A stretch of DNA of 64,000 bases from Acridotheres tristis. Taxonomy: Eukaryota > Chordata > Aves > Passeriformes > Sturnidae. Location: assembly GCA_037013685.1 (NCBI GenBank), contig CM072894.1, positions 32,605,029 to 32,669,028 on the forward strand, given 5' to 3'. Positions 13,275 to 29,200 of this stretch are shown here, piece by piece. Every line of letters begins with the position of its first letter. Within the stretch, counting starts at the first letter, position 1. The notes beneath the pieces are model-generated. The model did not search any database. It saw nothing but the letters and a program-made list of their open reading frames with translations, and had not been told where the DNA came from. The position numbers were made by a program, and so were the translations under genes.

Positions 13275-13944
13275 ATCCTCTTCTGTCGTTGCCCTGTGGG
13301 ATGCTGTGTGGTGCAAGGAGATTGTGTGGTGTAAGCAAGCCCTGGTACCCAGCTGAGCCTTGGAGTGGCTTTAGAATTTTGGACCAGTCACTTGATCTTT
13401 GCCATTTAATTCAAACAAACTGAAAATTAGAGGCGACATAGATCCAGAGTGAACACTGGACATTGCTTATAGCAGTATTTTCTAGAAAGGTGAATTGCAA
13501 AGCATAATTTTGGAATAGCAGTTTTGTTCAGCATTGTAATAATGTGTGTGCTACATGCAAGCAGCAATTCTATATGTACAGAGAGCAGTATAAATTTATG
13601 AGATTTATAGATGCATGTCTTTGCTGTTTGGCTGTGAGCTAAGCACTAAAGAGATCTTCTTACAGCTGCCTAAAATCTACAGATAATAAAAGTATAGTCC
13701 ATACTCAATTGCTAATTAATCTAAGATCTTCTCTTTACATTTTTATTAATTTTAATGCAGCTGATTAGTGGGCAGAAGACATGATTTATAGAAAGGCTGC
13801 ACTTAGCTCATTGCAAGAGGCTTAAGCTCTCAGCTGTAACATGAGAAGGAAGGAGCCTGGAAACATTTTCTTTCTCTCTCTTCTGCGTCCTTGCTCTCTG
13901 CAGTCCAGTGTTGACTGCACAGTCTGGCCAGGAGGACACAGAGT

Positions 13945-14023
13945 CATTCCTGTTCTTGGCCAGACCTGATCCTGGTGGTCATCCTGCACATTCCTGTTAT
14001 GTCTGGTCTTGGTGATCATCCTG
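13945..14023. repeat. Imperfect tandem duplication of about 40 bp
   Basis: CATTCCTGTT... ending in TCATCCTG appears at 13945-13986 and again, shortened by about seven bases and diverged, at 13989-14023. Both copies keep the start CATTCCTGTT and the end ATCATCCTG or GTCATCCTG. Confidence 0.55.
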
Positions 14024-14352
14024 CTTTGTTCAGGCTGGAGCAGATGACCTCCAGATGTTCCTCCAACAGACACAGCTGGATTCCCTTGGTCCTGCTGCTC
14101 AGGAGTACAAAATCAGCCGAGATGGCATCATCTGTGAGCAGGGGACACTGCGGGGCCTGAGCTGCCTTACTGAGCTTTCTAAAAGGTTATCTTGGGAACC
14201 TTTACATCCTCAAGAGTTCACTTTGATTCATGTTTGCCTGGGAACTCTTCTAGTGGTGCAAGTCTAGATCTGGGTCTTACTTCTACCCCTCCCAAGTGGC
14301 TTTGATCCAAAACCTACAACTGATGTAAATGGGAGATGGAAGAAGATGCTTA

Positions 14353-14460
14353 TTTAAAAAAACATAAACCCCAATCAAAACCAAAATCAAAGCAAACAAA
14401 CAAACAAACAAAAGCCCCCAAAACCCCAACAAAACAACAACAACAACGAAAGACATAATA
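14353..14460. repeat. A-rich low-complexity segment with (CAAA)n and (CAA)n
   Basis: Purine-rich, A-dominated sequence with CAAA units at 14393-14413 and four CAA units at 14435-14446. It may be the decayed tail of an old plus-strand insertion, but no body is recognisable upstream. Confidence 0.75.
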
Positions 14461-15915
14461 AAATCTATTTTCCATCTAAGATGATAGTTGACTTTTAAAC
14501 AAAATTTTCTGTTTCACATAGCAGTTCCTGAGCTGCTGACAATTCCAGATAAGAAGCCTGAGAGCAGTTTTGGTTTTTTTTTCTGATAAAACTCCTCCCG
14601 TTGTCACAAATGCAGCACTAGGATAATTTTAGCACTGAAATCTACCTGTGTCAGGTCAACATGATTTGATTTATAGTCTGCATGCACCTACTTAATTCAT
14701 AGCTATATAAATAAATATTTTAAAAATTCGAGTACAGCAAATAAATATGTCAGAGTGGGAATAACTAAGATAGTTTATGGAAATATCAATAATGCCACGT
14801 GTATGTGTGTGACACCAAAGAAATAAGCAATTACAAGGCATGGTTTGAATACTAGAACTGCAGGAGGAAAGCAGTCTGAAGCAAGGATGAGGATTTTTGT
14901 TTCCTGATGGCATTTTGAGAGCCAGCCCTCTTACAAGTTGGTGATCCATAATGCTGTTAAGATCTGTCAAGATTAAAGCAAATTTGTGCACATGAAAGGC
15001 TAAGTAAATGCATGTGCTTGATTTTACTGCTTGTTTTCATGCAGTTGCATTGTAACTGCTCTTTACACCCATAAAATTAATCAACATCATGACTTGACTG
15101 CTGCCCATTTAAAATCTCCAGAAATTATTGACTGGCTTAAATAGTGAGAGGAGGAAATATAAGGTTCTTCTACCTGGTCTTTAGATTGGCTTTGTGCTGC
15201 AACACTTGCAATGTACAGAATGTATAATTAAAAATTATCTACTATGTTTTAAAAATATTCACTGAAAATACTTTAACTCATCCAATATTACCTATTTCTC
15301 TTTAATTTGGGTTTCTAGTGGAAACATGTTGAATTTCAGGGGTGATCAAGAGAGGCAAGAAAGCATTGTCCCAAGCTCGAGTAAATTAATAAATTATATC
15401 TGTCCTGGATGAATTACCAACACTGCAACTGCTCTGGGTATGGCCCATCTGCCACTTTAGCACATTCTACCCAACATCTTCTGTAAGATGGAAGCTGGAA
15501 AAATGTCATTCTTTGCTTAACCTCTACTTGAAGGAGAATCTGAGTCTCATAAACACTGGGCCCTGAGAGGGGAAAGTCTCTGAGCTCACTCAGAGTCAGC
15601 TGTGCTGGGAGATGTTTGCCTTGCAGGAATCCTTCCCAGCTGGAATTCCTATTTCATCTGCTGGGACTCAATCAGTGCATTCCATCCAAGCAGTAATCCA
15701 AGCCCCCAGAAGAGAAAGGCAGGAAAATTCTACCAGAAAATCAAAATTTGGCTGGGTGTGGAGAGTTGACTCTGGCTTGAGTTACCTTTATGAACACAAG
15801 TGCATATTTCAAACGCTGCAAGCACATATGGTAATGGCTGGCAATTAGGCATCCCCTGACAAGGTTATTTGTCTTCAAAGTCAACAAATACAGTATGATC
15901 AACCTTTGTCTAGGT

Positions 15916-15969
15916 GAAGAACAAAAATATTACAGTTCCTTAGAAGAACAAAAACATTACAGTTCCTTA
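15916..15969. repeat. 27-bp perfect-phase tandem duplication
   Basis: Two adjacent copies of a 27-base unit that begins GAAGAACAAAAA and ends ATTACAGTTCCTTA, at 15916-15942 and 15943-15969, differing by one T/C change. The low divergence implies a recent event. Confidence 0.92.
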
Positions 15970-18370
15970 ATTAAAATTGTTTTCTTTGTTTATCATTCAT
16001 AAAAGTCTAATCGCACCATCATTTGATAAAATAATATTGAAAGAGCCAGCAAAATCTCAACGAGAAATTTTATCTGTCCTTTGATTGCAATAACTTACAG
16101 GCCAAGCAGAAAACACTAAAGGAAATGGAAAACATTCATCCTGGTCACTTTTCTATTAGCACAGGATTGTTTTGTCTTTTGTTTCATCAGTGTCTTGTCT
16201 AGTCTAGTCTCCAGTGTTCCTGACTATGAGACTTCTGAAATAATTTAGCAATAAAAGAGATAGTTCTGCCAAAATTTTGTCTTTGATATATATTGGCATT
16301 GGTCAGACATTTCATTCTTCTCTGATTAAGAAGAAGTGGATAAATGTAAATCTTAACTAATCTTTTTGTTTTGCAGGGCTTTTTTTTTTTTTAATTAAAT
16401 GTAATAAAACAAAGAAATTTTTTTTTAAAATTAGGATTTGGTTATGATCGTGATTGCTAAAATTTAACGAGTTGCATTTACAACCTCTGAGTTAATGTCC
16501 TGTCTAATAAATCATATTTTTGTGTCCTTTTTATCACATTTCTGTCATTGATAAGAAGCTGCCCTGTAGTGCTTGTGATCAAATCTATTGTTCACAGAAA
16601 TAGGTTTTCAGATGAAGCTGTAATAAAGGAATATTTTCAATGGAGCTTTCTTTAACAAAATATTCAATGCATTTTTGCAAATTAAATCAAATATAAAAGA
16701 AAGAATGACAAAGGCAAATATGTCAACAGTCATAGGCAGTGACTGCCCTTGACTGACTGAGGGAAAGCTTTTCTGCTTTGGTAAATATTAAGAGTAGAAT
16801 CTGAAAAACACTAATTAATGTGCATAGCCCCTATTGACTCTCAGAAAAACATGACTTTCAAGGTCACTTATCCATTTTCAATTATTCCATCTTTAGGCTT
16901 TAACAAGAGATTCACATCTCCATGGTGTTCAAAAAAAAAAAAGTTGTGTCATGTATTAGGAGCTACTCTAATGAGAGAAAAATCTAAATCCATTTAATGT
17001 AACTATTTAAAACCTTCCATTAGAGGAGACTTGCCTGGAGTTTGGAAGGGGGATCCAAAAATTCCTTGGATGGTGGGGAAAAAAAAAGCATACTAATTCC
17101 CTCTGATAATGAATGCAGAAGAACTAATCTTCCTCTGACTCCAAAATGCTTTTACCTGGGCCCAAAGTGAGCTGTCATTGGAAAAAATATCTAAAATAAA
17201 ATATGATTTACCTATACACAGCAAAGAACAAATACAATGCTTTAGTAGCAAGAGCAGAGTGGAGGACTGCTGGTAGAGGAGAAGAGCTGCTGTTATGACC
17301 AACATCAGATTAAAAATGAGTGTTCCAGAATGGATTCCTTATTGGATGTAAAAAACACTACCTGTCCTTCCCTGTGGAACTTAAGGTTGGTTGTTTCTTT
17401 TTGAGGGAAAAAGCCAAAGGACTATAAAGCAATAAAGAGGAATCATACAATCTGCCAGCAAGGCAAACAGAGATCTGGAGATGTGCATCCCATTTTGCCT
17501 TTTATGCTGACAACTGATACTGAGAAATACCACCATCCATACCTCTGCCCTCCCACTGCTCATCCTAATCTTGCCTAAAAAATATAAATTTCTTGTTATA
17601 AGAATACAGAGATTCCTGTCCTGAAGCAGTGGGGAGCCAGCGATGAAGGAAACACTGAGATAAAAGTAGGATTTCATGAAGAAGGAATATTTACATTATA
17701 ATTAGCCCAAGAAGAAGAATGGGTTATGTGAGTAGCAGGAGGCTTATTATGTCCTGTGATACCAAAATTTCAGTTCATCCCTATGATGGAGGCTTGCAAA
17801 ATCCTGAGATGGAAACTTGTTAAAATAAACTCTTCCATTTCCAACTCTGCCACCAGCACCACACAGGGTGAGCCACCCACTTCTCCTCTGTCTCAACTTC
17901 CAGCTCTGAAAAACAAGTTAATAACACCTATCTCACAGAGAAGTCGTGAGCTTGCATTTTTCAACCAGATTGGAGACAGCCAAAAAACACGCTGAGGTAA
18001 TTGACTGATACTTGCAAAGCACTTTGAATGTAAATATCCAGTAGCCTGACTTTATTTGGGATTTCTTATCTTTAATTTCCCATTTACAAATGTGGCATGC
18101 TTTTTTAGTTGCAAAAGGCATTTTTTAAGGGAGCTTACAAGCAGTAGCATATCAGAAGATCTGAACAGCGTGGATTTGCTGTGCTTCTTCCAGGTTAACT
18201 GTTTGCAACTTTTACCACAGAAGTTTCAAAAGTGCAAGAAAACAAATCTAAATGCCTATTTAACTTTAAAAGCTAATAGCCATGATGGTTTTCTTCCCAT
18301 CATTTTGGTGATTTTTCTTCTTTCCCTTTCTGTCTTAATCTTGTGCTTTTATCCTTTTTAGTTTATTTTT

Positions 18371-18398
18371 GTTTGTTTGTTTGTTTGTTTGTTTGTTT
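18371..18398. repeat. (GTTT)7 tetranucleotide repeat
   Basis: Seven perfect GTTT units followed by a T/G-rich tail to about 18432. Typical vertebrate tetranucleotide microsatellite. Confidence 0.9.
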
Positions 18399-20484
18399 TT
18401 TGTTTTGGTTTGGTTTTTTTTACCTTTTGTTTGATTTCTTCCCAGGCACCTCCAGAAAGAAGGCAAAAGGTGGGATCTAGAAAATCTGCTGCTAACTGCA
18501 ACTCCTGCCACATGGAAATGCTCCCAGGGAACATCTGTTCTTGCTCATGGATTTGCAGAGCTGAGTTCCTCCTCTTCTGCCTCTCTTTCCTTTAGTCAAA
18601 CACTGACCCACATGCAGTTTCTCCTGGATAGGCATCACACAGTCGTGATCATAGTGATGCTACAAGATCAAGACGTGTGGATCAAACCCATTTCCTTTCT
18701 AGAGGCTTTCTATTGTTTTTTTAAGATTGAAACAGTTCCCTTTGGCTGATATAGGACAAACTTTTAAGGGTTTAATGAAGAGATCAGGAAGGCTTTAATA
18801 GGTCAAAGACCATTTTAAATATTATACACTATTGTGACCCTGATTCACACATGTAAGGAAAGACCAATAATAATATTCTTTGCCACACTGAAGTGTGTTG
18901 AGTCTTCATCAAAGCTCCCATTTTCCATTGTGTTTCCAAGCTCCTGGAATTTGAAGTTCTATCAACAGGCAGTACAAGTATTCAGCCTTAGATTTCAGAT
19001 TGTCATGTTGCTTTTGCTAAATGAGAGTGCTTTTGAGACAATTGTGTTCCTGCTCCAATAATCTCTGTAGCTGCTTGTTTCTATCAAACTCTTCCTCTGC
19101 TGGAGTGATTGCAGTTTCTTCCAGTTCAGGAGCACTGTTACAGGCAGACAGGTCAGAACTAGCTCTAGCATGCCTAAAATTCTGACTCCTGCTTCTGCAT
19201 GTCACTAATCATCTTATTTGGGCTTTAAGATGAGGGATCACTGTGCAGTGTTGTTCCAGAAGGCTTCAAAGTCATTGATCAAGAAATAAGAATCCATCAC
19301 TGTGTGTAATTGAGTGTGAACTGTCTTCATCCCACAACTGGCACTTTGGCAACATCAGAAGGGATGCATTTACTGGAATAATCATCATAGCAGGATCCTG
19401 TGTCTTGCTCCTGCAGCTTTTACTACCTGAGAATGCAGAAGATAATTTGAGATCACTGCTCAAAGCAGCTGGGAGCAGCCCTGAAGCCTTGCTTATGGGC
19501 AAGTCTTCTCTGGCATTGAAATAAATGAATTCATGGTCCTAGTGTTGAGTAGCCAAGTTCTCCCCAAATCAAAATCACTGCACAGCAGTGTCCAGAGCTG
19601 TCAACAGGAGACTTTCCAAATGGGTTTCAGTGAAGACCCAGCTGTTCTTAGTCCCATCACAGTGCATGAATAAATGTTTGAACTGACCAGCTCCTGGGAC
19701 ATTAGGTAAGAATTTGAAGTGGCTTCTTAAACAGGAAACGTTCCTAGTTTTCTGAGAAATCATGATACACTCTTATTTTCTGCTGTACAAATTTTAATCT
19801 ATTGTTTGACCCTCTTAGACACCCACTAGAAGCTCAGATGCTTGTTTCACACTTAACTCCCTCTTATGAGCTCTATTCTGCTTGACTGTCTGCAGAGAAT
19901 GAGGGTAAACGGTGTGCAAACTCATATTATTTCCATTCTTTATTCCCTTTTTTATCCTTCTTTGTGTGTGAGAGTTGAGGAGGGATTGTATTTCTGAACC
20001 ATGCAGAGGTCATCATAGTTTTAGGTAGTGCTACCAAAAAAATTAAAGAGAGTAAAAATGGAACAGAGATTGTTTTCAAAACACCTCATTATACTTCACT
20101 GGCTCCCATCAGTCACCAGATTGTGCATGAGAAAATCCTGCACTCAGATAACATCAGAAAAAGGAGCAAACTTTGCTTTCTAACCCAAGAACTCTTACCA
20201 ATATTTCATGTTACTTTCACTCGGCCTGTGTCTTTTTAAATGTACCTTGAAATCTTTTGTAATGTGAGTCTAGTCAAATAAGAATAGAGACTTCTCCTTT
20301 CTCTGTAGTTCTCATTATTGCTTTGGACAAAATATTTCCAAAAACGCTCTGGCAGTGCATGGCAGGTTTCATATAATAGAGGCTTGCAATGGATTTGCTG
20401 ACAGGCTTTTAGTTAGTGCAGCACTAGCCACCAGAGCTATGATAAAGAGCTTTATCTGGGATTAAAGCTTCTGGAATTACCCAT

Positions 20485-20495
20485 TAATTGGATTA
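20485..20495. promoter_or_regulatory. Possible paired-homeodomain palindrome (TAAT-N3-ATTA)
   Basis: TAATTGGATTA is a TAAT half site and its inverse separated by three bases, the known P3-type dimer site of paired-class homeodomain proteins. It sits in a stretch, about 20340-20530, with further ATTA words and no repeat character, which would suit an enhancer or conserved non-coding element. The sequence alone gives no proof of function, and such 11-base words occur by chance in AT-rich DNA. Confidence 0.25.
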
Positions 20496-23337
20496 ATGAA
20501 CTGTAATTCATCATGCATGTCAATCCTACTTTGCTCTAGCTTCCTCTTCCACCCTCCTTGTAACATTCATCCAAAGGAAGACCTCTGTTCTGGGAAAGTT
20601 CAAGAACAATGTTAACACTTCCATGATTCATTTTAAATCCCTAATGTGATCAAAAATCCCTTTATTTCTTCCCTGAGCACCTCTATAACTTTTCATTATA
20701 TAATACTTAGAGCATTTCTTTAAAACCTCTCATTTCAGAGCTTTGGTCTGTCTGAGGAGGTTTTTTTTTTTTATGCTTTCAAGGCTGTAGAACCATCTTT
20801 GCTGTTGTTTTTTAATTTTTTATTTTAAGAAATTACAGTACTTCAAGTGCTTTACTTAGATACGTGTGTGTGTATGTATTGTAATGCATTCTATTAAAAT
20901 ATTTACTTAAGTAGAGCCAGAAAGAAATATAGGCTTAAAAAAACCTTTGGAAAATATGCTCTACCTTTTTTTTTTCCTCACTTTTTTTCCACATGTGCTG
21001 ATAAATGATCTAAAATATTAGCTTTTTTTTTTAGCTTTTTGCCTTAGATAAGCTGTTTCATTTGCACCTTCAAAGGACCTTTCATTGAATATACAGAATA
21101 TACATTGCTCTAGTGATGACACTCTGAAACAGTAACATTAGCCCTGCTCAGCTGTCAAAAGCTGAAAAACAGATTCTGCAGATATCACTCCTCCAGAGCT
21201 GTTAATAAATTGCCTCGGAGTCTGCTTGAAGAAGAATATGCGTGGCAGGAAGTCAGAATTTGAAATGAAAATGTTTCTGAAGTTTGGGAGTTACCTGATC
21301 GCACATCTTCCCGTTTTCTCTGTGTGTGTCAGAGCCCCTTGGCCCGAAGGGTGAGGAGCTCTCTGCTTTCAGATCTTGGTGGGGAGAAAGGGATGTTTCA
21401 TCTGCATATCCCAGCAGCTCTCAATTTCCAGGAGCCAGCGGCTCCTGAGGGATCGGAGCTATCTACTCCCATTTATTTGCAGAGTGAAAGTCAAACATGG
21501 TCACAGGAATGGTTTAATGTACCTGTGCTTTCTGTACAGAGCATTTGCAGTAAAACAGCAGCATCTCCCTGCCTAAAAGAAGTGAGAATAGACTGAGGAG
21601 TGGAGTAAAAGGGAATTCTGCTATTCCATATCAAGGAGATCTTTCTCTGCTGCTGTGTTGGTGGAAGGATGCTTTGATGGCAGCCTGCATCTCACCGAGG
21701 TGCAGGGCAAAGCCCCTGTGCAGGAGAGTGGAGATGAACCAGCCCAGCTGAAGCTCTGGACGTGACTCAGTCCTTCAGAGCTGGGTCAGGAGCCTCCAGA
21801 GAGTCCCAGACTTGGCAAACACCCGAATTTCACCAGAGATCAGGTCAGGCTGATTGCACCCAAACTCTGATATTATAATATTCCCTGGCACCCAAGCAGG
21901 GACCTAGCCCAGCCAAGGAAGAGGACTGGGGTAAATGATATCCAAATGACATTTTTCCATGTGCCCTTCTCTTAGTCTGGGGGAATTGAGCTAATGAAAT
22001 ACCAACATTGTTTCTATGAGTGAACACATTACTTAACGTAAGAGAAATATCTTTTATAAGGAAAGGTAATATCCCTTATTAAACCAACTAACATAATTAG
22101 GAAACAGAGAGATTTTCAAGCCAGAGTCCCTTTGTCAGTATGACAAGAAGAACAAAATTCATCCTAATGTAGGCCAGATGCAGGAGCTCATAATTCAACC
22201 TAATTGTGTTAATCACTTTGTGGCAGAGAAGGGAGCTGGCACATCAGTGCAGGGAGGGCTGATATCAGGGGACAAGGGACCATGACCTTAGTTTTGGGAG
22301 AAATATGAAAGTGCTCAGCAGAGTGGGTGAGATGAAGATTGGAATGTATTGTAAAACCAGAGATTTTATATATTTCTATTAATCAGTCATTTTCTAAGAT
22401 TTAGTTCCTGGCTTGTGTTTTGAGGCTATTTTTCTGGTGTTTTCCTTTCCTGAGGATCAGCTCTGAGAAATTAAAGATGTGCTTGGAGGAAATGCTCTTC
22501 CACTGGCAGAAGAGAATTGTGATTCATATGGTATCTCTGCTTCCTAACAGGACTGTTCACTGTCTTTTACCCCCAAAAGTCGCCCTTGTTTTGTACAGAC
22601 TCAGGGTGGGATTTACATCCCTGAAATTTAGCTGTTTTGTATAGGGGAGCCATCACCCATTCAGCTAAGGGAAAAAACACTCCTCCAGAGAAAAATTCAC
22701 ATCACCCACCTTCAGCAGAGGCTGCTACTGGATTAGCATAATGTATTTGACAGAAAACCCTGATAATTCAATAGCTGTCATATCATCAACAGCATCCTAC
22801 AAAGGGGCAATGACTGAGGGATCCCCCCAGGGATGGGAACCATCGGGGTTATCCAGCCTGAGCTACTCCTGATGTTTCAGATACATTTTTAAGATGGGCT
22901 GGATCAGCCTTTAGAGGTGGTGAAACAGAGAGCACCAAGGTAAGAAGCTTTAACCATCTGCCTTACCAATGCAGCCATGCCAAGTTTAATTATTTCACTG
23001 TTTGAAAATAGGACTTACCAAATATTATTGATCCCAGGAATTCACACAGGCTGCACAAGTTAGAAGCAGTTTTCTTCAAAGAGATCAGCTTGTTACTTGA
23101 ATCTGGCCCTACTGCTAATAGTAGGATATGAAAGATTAAATCTAAACGTAAGTAGGCATGGAAGATATTTGCAATAAAAATTATGTACTTTAAAAAAAAA
23201 ATAGAATAATAAAAGTGAATTGGGTTGAGTGGCCAGTTGATTCTTCTGCTTTCAGGACACCTGGAAAACTTATCACTGCTCTGAGGCTTCTCAGCATGGA
23301 TAGAAGACAGAAATTAATTCAGCCAGTGGGATCCCAT

Positions 23338-25316
<1,979 letters not shown>

Positions 25317-25655
25317 AAAGCCTGGAGAAGGCTCTGGGGAGCCCTGAGACCCTTCCAGTGCCTCAAGGGGCTCCAGGAGAGCTGGAGAGGGACTGGGGAC
25401 AAGGGATGGAGTGACAGGACAAGGGGGAATGGCCTGAAGCTGCAGGAGGGCAGGGTCGGATGGGATATTAGGAAGAATTCATCCCTGTGAGGCTGGCGAG
25501 GCCCTGGCACAGGCTGCTCAGAGAAGCTGTGGATCCTCCATCCCTAAAAGCATTCAGTGCCAGTTTCAATCTGGTCCAGAGAAGGTGTCCCTGCCCATGG
25601 TTGGAACTGGATAATTAAGGTCCCTTCCAACACAAATCATTCCATGATTCCATGG
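25317..25655 (+). mobile_element. CR1 LINE, 5'-truncated 3' end
   Basis: Begins within the CR1 segment AAGCCTGGAGAAGGCTC...GGGGAG, continues through the GCTGGAGAGGGACT, GTGACAGGACAAGGGGGAATGG, GGATATTAGGAAGAA, CCTGTGAGGCTGG and CAGAGAAGCTGTGGAT segments, and ends AAGGTCCCTTCCAACAC...ATTCCATGATTCCATGG. The last part shows the tandem 8-base ATTCTATG-type units that end CR1 elements. It extends further 5' than the 8942 copy but still lacks coding sequence, with a short deletion before the CTGGTCCAGAGAAGGTGTCC block. Inactive. Confidence 0.94.
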
Positions 25656-26210
25656 CTCAAAGGGAAGCCCCAGCTGAGACCCAGCGCTCTTGGATCAAGC
25701 CAGAATCTTCTACATTGTCCCATCTCTGATCCCTGCCCTCAAGGCAAGCCCTGGGGAGCTGGGGATGTTGGACTCACCCCTCAAAGACTCTCCTGTTCCA
25801 ATCCATTTTCCCTCTCTGCAAGGTGCAGAAAAGCCCCTCTTTGCTATCAATAATCAATGCATTTAACTGAAAAAAGAAGTGGCAGCACCAAGGCTCTGAC
25901 TCCTCCCTGCCCCTGGTAGCTCCATCTGAGATTTCCCCTCCCTGTCCTTGTCACACACACCTGGCAGCAGCCATAAGGAGAGACCCCTTTCTGAAAACTT
26001 AATAGAGGTTTTGCTCTAATTTCAGCGGCAGCAGGACCTTTAGTTCTGAAATCCCCAAAAAGAGTTTCCTGAAATGTGTTAGTCTGAAACATGCCTATGT
26101 CAATTCTGAAGTAATAACATGACACTGTTCCCTCCTGGTTGTTTTGAAAGCTTATCATAAGAGTGAATTATTATGCACATTTGTTCTTTGTGAGAATTGT
26201 GATTTCTGAA

Positions 26211-26260
26211 ACCCCCCCTCCAAAAAAAAAACCAAACCAAAACCACACAAACAAAAACCA
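26211..26260. repeat. A/C low-complexity tract
   Basis: A seven-C run, a CTC step and then A-rich sequence with irregular CCAAA and ACAAA units. Simple repeat. Confidence 0.7.
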
Positions 26261-29200
26261 TATGGAAAAATTTAAGTCTATATTATTTGCATTTTATCGA
26301 GTAATAGCAGAAGAATTCTGACTTCAGAAATGTGGATATCTGATCATTGAGGTTCCTTAAACATAATTAGGATTTTAAAAATATTTAGAGACAGAGAGAC
26401 AAAGTGTCCATTTTCCCTAAATGTTCTGTAGAGGAAATCCAAAGAGAAAACAACAGGGAGGGAAAACTTAGCACAGCTTCTACATGAGAAAACAGGTGAG
26501 GACACAAAGCCCATTGTTATTTATAAAGAACTCTTATTTTCACAAGGGAAAATTTAATCTTACTGTGAAAAGCCCTGGTATTGTGGCTGCAGTCATGGCA
26601 CTGAGGAAAAGAGCATGGATTGTCCCTTTCCACTTGACTTGCAGTTCAAGTTCCATGAAGTGTCTGAGCACTTCCTTCACATTTTACTTCCTCTCACAAT
26701 TTTTTTGCTCCTTTTGTAATTTCCCTTTTTATTTTTTCAGCTGTGTGTGTGGTTTGGGTGGTGTGTGCTCTATGCAAACCTAATAATGAAAGACATTCCT
26801 AATTTCTGCCCTTCCACTCCTCATAGTTTTCTCCAGGACACCATATTCCAGCTGGCACACCAGGATTTCCATTTCCTTCTACCCTCCAGTGAACTCAGAG
26901 TCCTTGTAGGTTGTTTAATGACTTTTCAAAAGGCTTAACAAGGTTTTTGCCACTAAAGTGCTTATATCTCAGAGGACTGAGAAAAATAAATACGCAGTTT
27001 AAGCCATGGAATTTTACAAAATGGTTTTGAAGAAGAATCCTCCAAACTTTGCATTGAGGTGTCTGCATTTTGATGATGTGCAACTACTATCAATGTGCTA
27101 CTACACATACTTTAAACACAACAGGGTTTCAGTTATAGATTACTTACTGCTTTTTTAAATGGTAGTTGAGAAGTTCAAAGCCATTTTATTACTACTGAGA
27201 AATTTATCTGTAGGGATATTAGAATTAAAAGTACTTATTTCTTTGTGACTAAAATTGCACTATTGTGGGGTATCAGTTTGTATTTTAAAGCTGTAAATTC
27301 ATGAAATTGCATTATGTTTGTAGTTGTCATCAAAATATGAAAAGGAACATTAATCTTTTCAAATTTAATTTTGCCTGGATTTTAATTTCATTGCTTATTA
27401 CCAGAGGGATTTATAGATTTTTTTTTCTTTATATCTCTGACTTCACAAAGTTTATGTTTGGGAAAAAAAATGTATATGTTACAGTATTAAAGAGATTTTC
27501 TAGTTAATTATTTTTCCATTTCTTTTCATAGGCAAATATTTTATTGAGCAGATGGGACTCTGATACTCCAGTATCAGAGAGCATATGCAAAACATAATAT
27601 CCCTGGCTGCCTTGTTCACACTGGTAGGAGAGAAGCCTATGTTGTCCTGCAGTTTGGAAACCTTGATTGAGATGTAAAATGAGAAGTGTGTGTGACATGG
27701 TAGATGTACATTTATTTGTCTCATAGCTAAAGGTGGGAAGAGCAGCTGAAGTTAGAAGATGCTATAAAGAAATGAACTTTTGGCTAGATCTCAAAATGCT
27801 TTTGTTTAATAAACTCAGAAATGGTGAAAAATTACCTGCACTGCTTGTTTCCTGCTGTGAGTCACTGGAGGGTCCCCCGTGAGCTTCACTGCCCATTTAG
27901 GGTGAATTTCTCATGGTGGAAATGACCACCAAAATCCAAGTTCAGGAAGAAATCTCTCTTTCACCTCGAAGTCAGGCACTTTTCATCACTGCCTACCCCA
28001 CTCTTTTGTTGCCTGAATTTTTGTGGGCAGTATTTTAGCTGTGTCAAGAGACCAGCAGCTCCTAAACCATTAAACGTTTTCACACAGGGCAGCTTTAGCC
28101 CTTTGTGTATTTCCTCATGGATTTTTCTTCTTTCCATTTCGTTGTACAAAAGCAGGTAGCAGACCAGGTTTTCCAAAGGAATGGTTTGCCATTTTTGCTA
28201 ACCTTGAGAGAGGGAAACAGTTAATTTGGACATACTCATTTAGATGATCTTTTTACCAGTCCTTGTGGGAAGACAGAGAATTATTTGCAGATATTAAAAT
28301 CTCAAAAATGCGACTGAGATGCTACCTTAATAGAAGTCAGACCTTATAAATATTCCATGTGCCTGGGATTTTATATTACATTTCTGCAATTTTCATTCTG
28401 CTATTATCTATTTTTATTATGAGCTTTATTCCATCAGAAGCTCTGATAACTTCAGTAAAAAGTTTATTTGGGAAAACAAATCCAGAAATGTTTTCATTGT
28501 AGACTGCTAGGGAATTTTTGGACTGCCAGTCATTCTTATTTCCAGTTGGGATTTATTGCCTGTTTGTCACTTGTAGTCTACAGATTATACTTATCAATAA
28601 ACAAAGACCTGGGATTTTTTTATTACAGTTTACGCATGTCAAGGATGATTTTTCATTCACCTGCATCATCAGACAAGTTAATTTCTGAATATCCAGCACC
28701 TCTAGTTTGTCAGCTCATGGGATGACATGACACCCCTGCTGCCATCCTTGAGGGGTTTTTACATTAAGTATAATATTAGTGTCAGACTCATGGATCTGTG
28801 ACTGAAGGTACAAATGTGAACAAACTCTGACGGGTGAGTTGGTTCTCACAAGTTCCTTAGGATTAAGATGGTTTGGGTTCCAACTTAAAATGAAGAAAAA
28901 TGTGGTTGATTTCAGAATTTCAAGAGTTCTTTTTCCATGATCAATCTGCTAGACTCTGTTCCAGGGAAGGAAGCTAAATAGAGAAATAATTTACCTCTCT
29001 TGTAAAAGCTGCTCCAGGACCTTTCTGCTTACCTGCCTACATGGGTTAGAGCAGTCACACAGCACGGAGGAGGCATGTACACGGGGCCACATCCTCCATA
29101 TGGGGTTCAGACACACTAAATAAATAATACATCCCTTCCTAATGTCTCAGCAGGATGATCTTTCACCCTCTGGCTCCAGTCTCCGGGAAGCCATTGTAGT

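Noticed and set aside
14033..14068. Possible CR1 tail (GATGACCTCCAGATGTTCCTCCAAC)-like words
   Set aside because: Only about 25 bases resemble CR1 and the expected flanking segments are absent. Too short to call.
18433..18600. Acceptor-like TTCTTCCCAG after the GTTT repeat followed by an open frame
   Set aside because: The pyrimidine tract is largely the microsatellite itself, and the frame has no recognisable content or donor beyond a weak GTGGGA.
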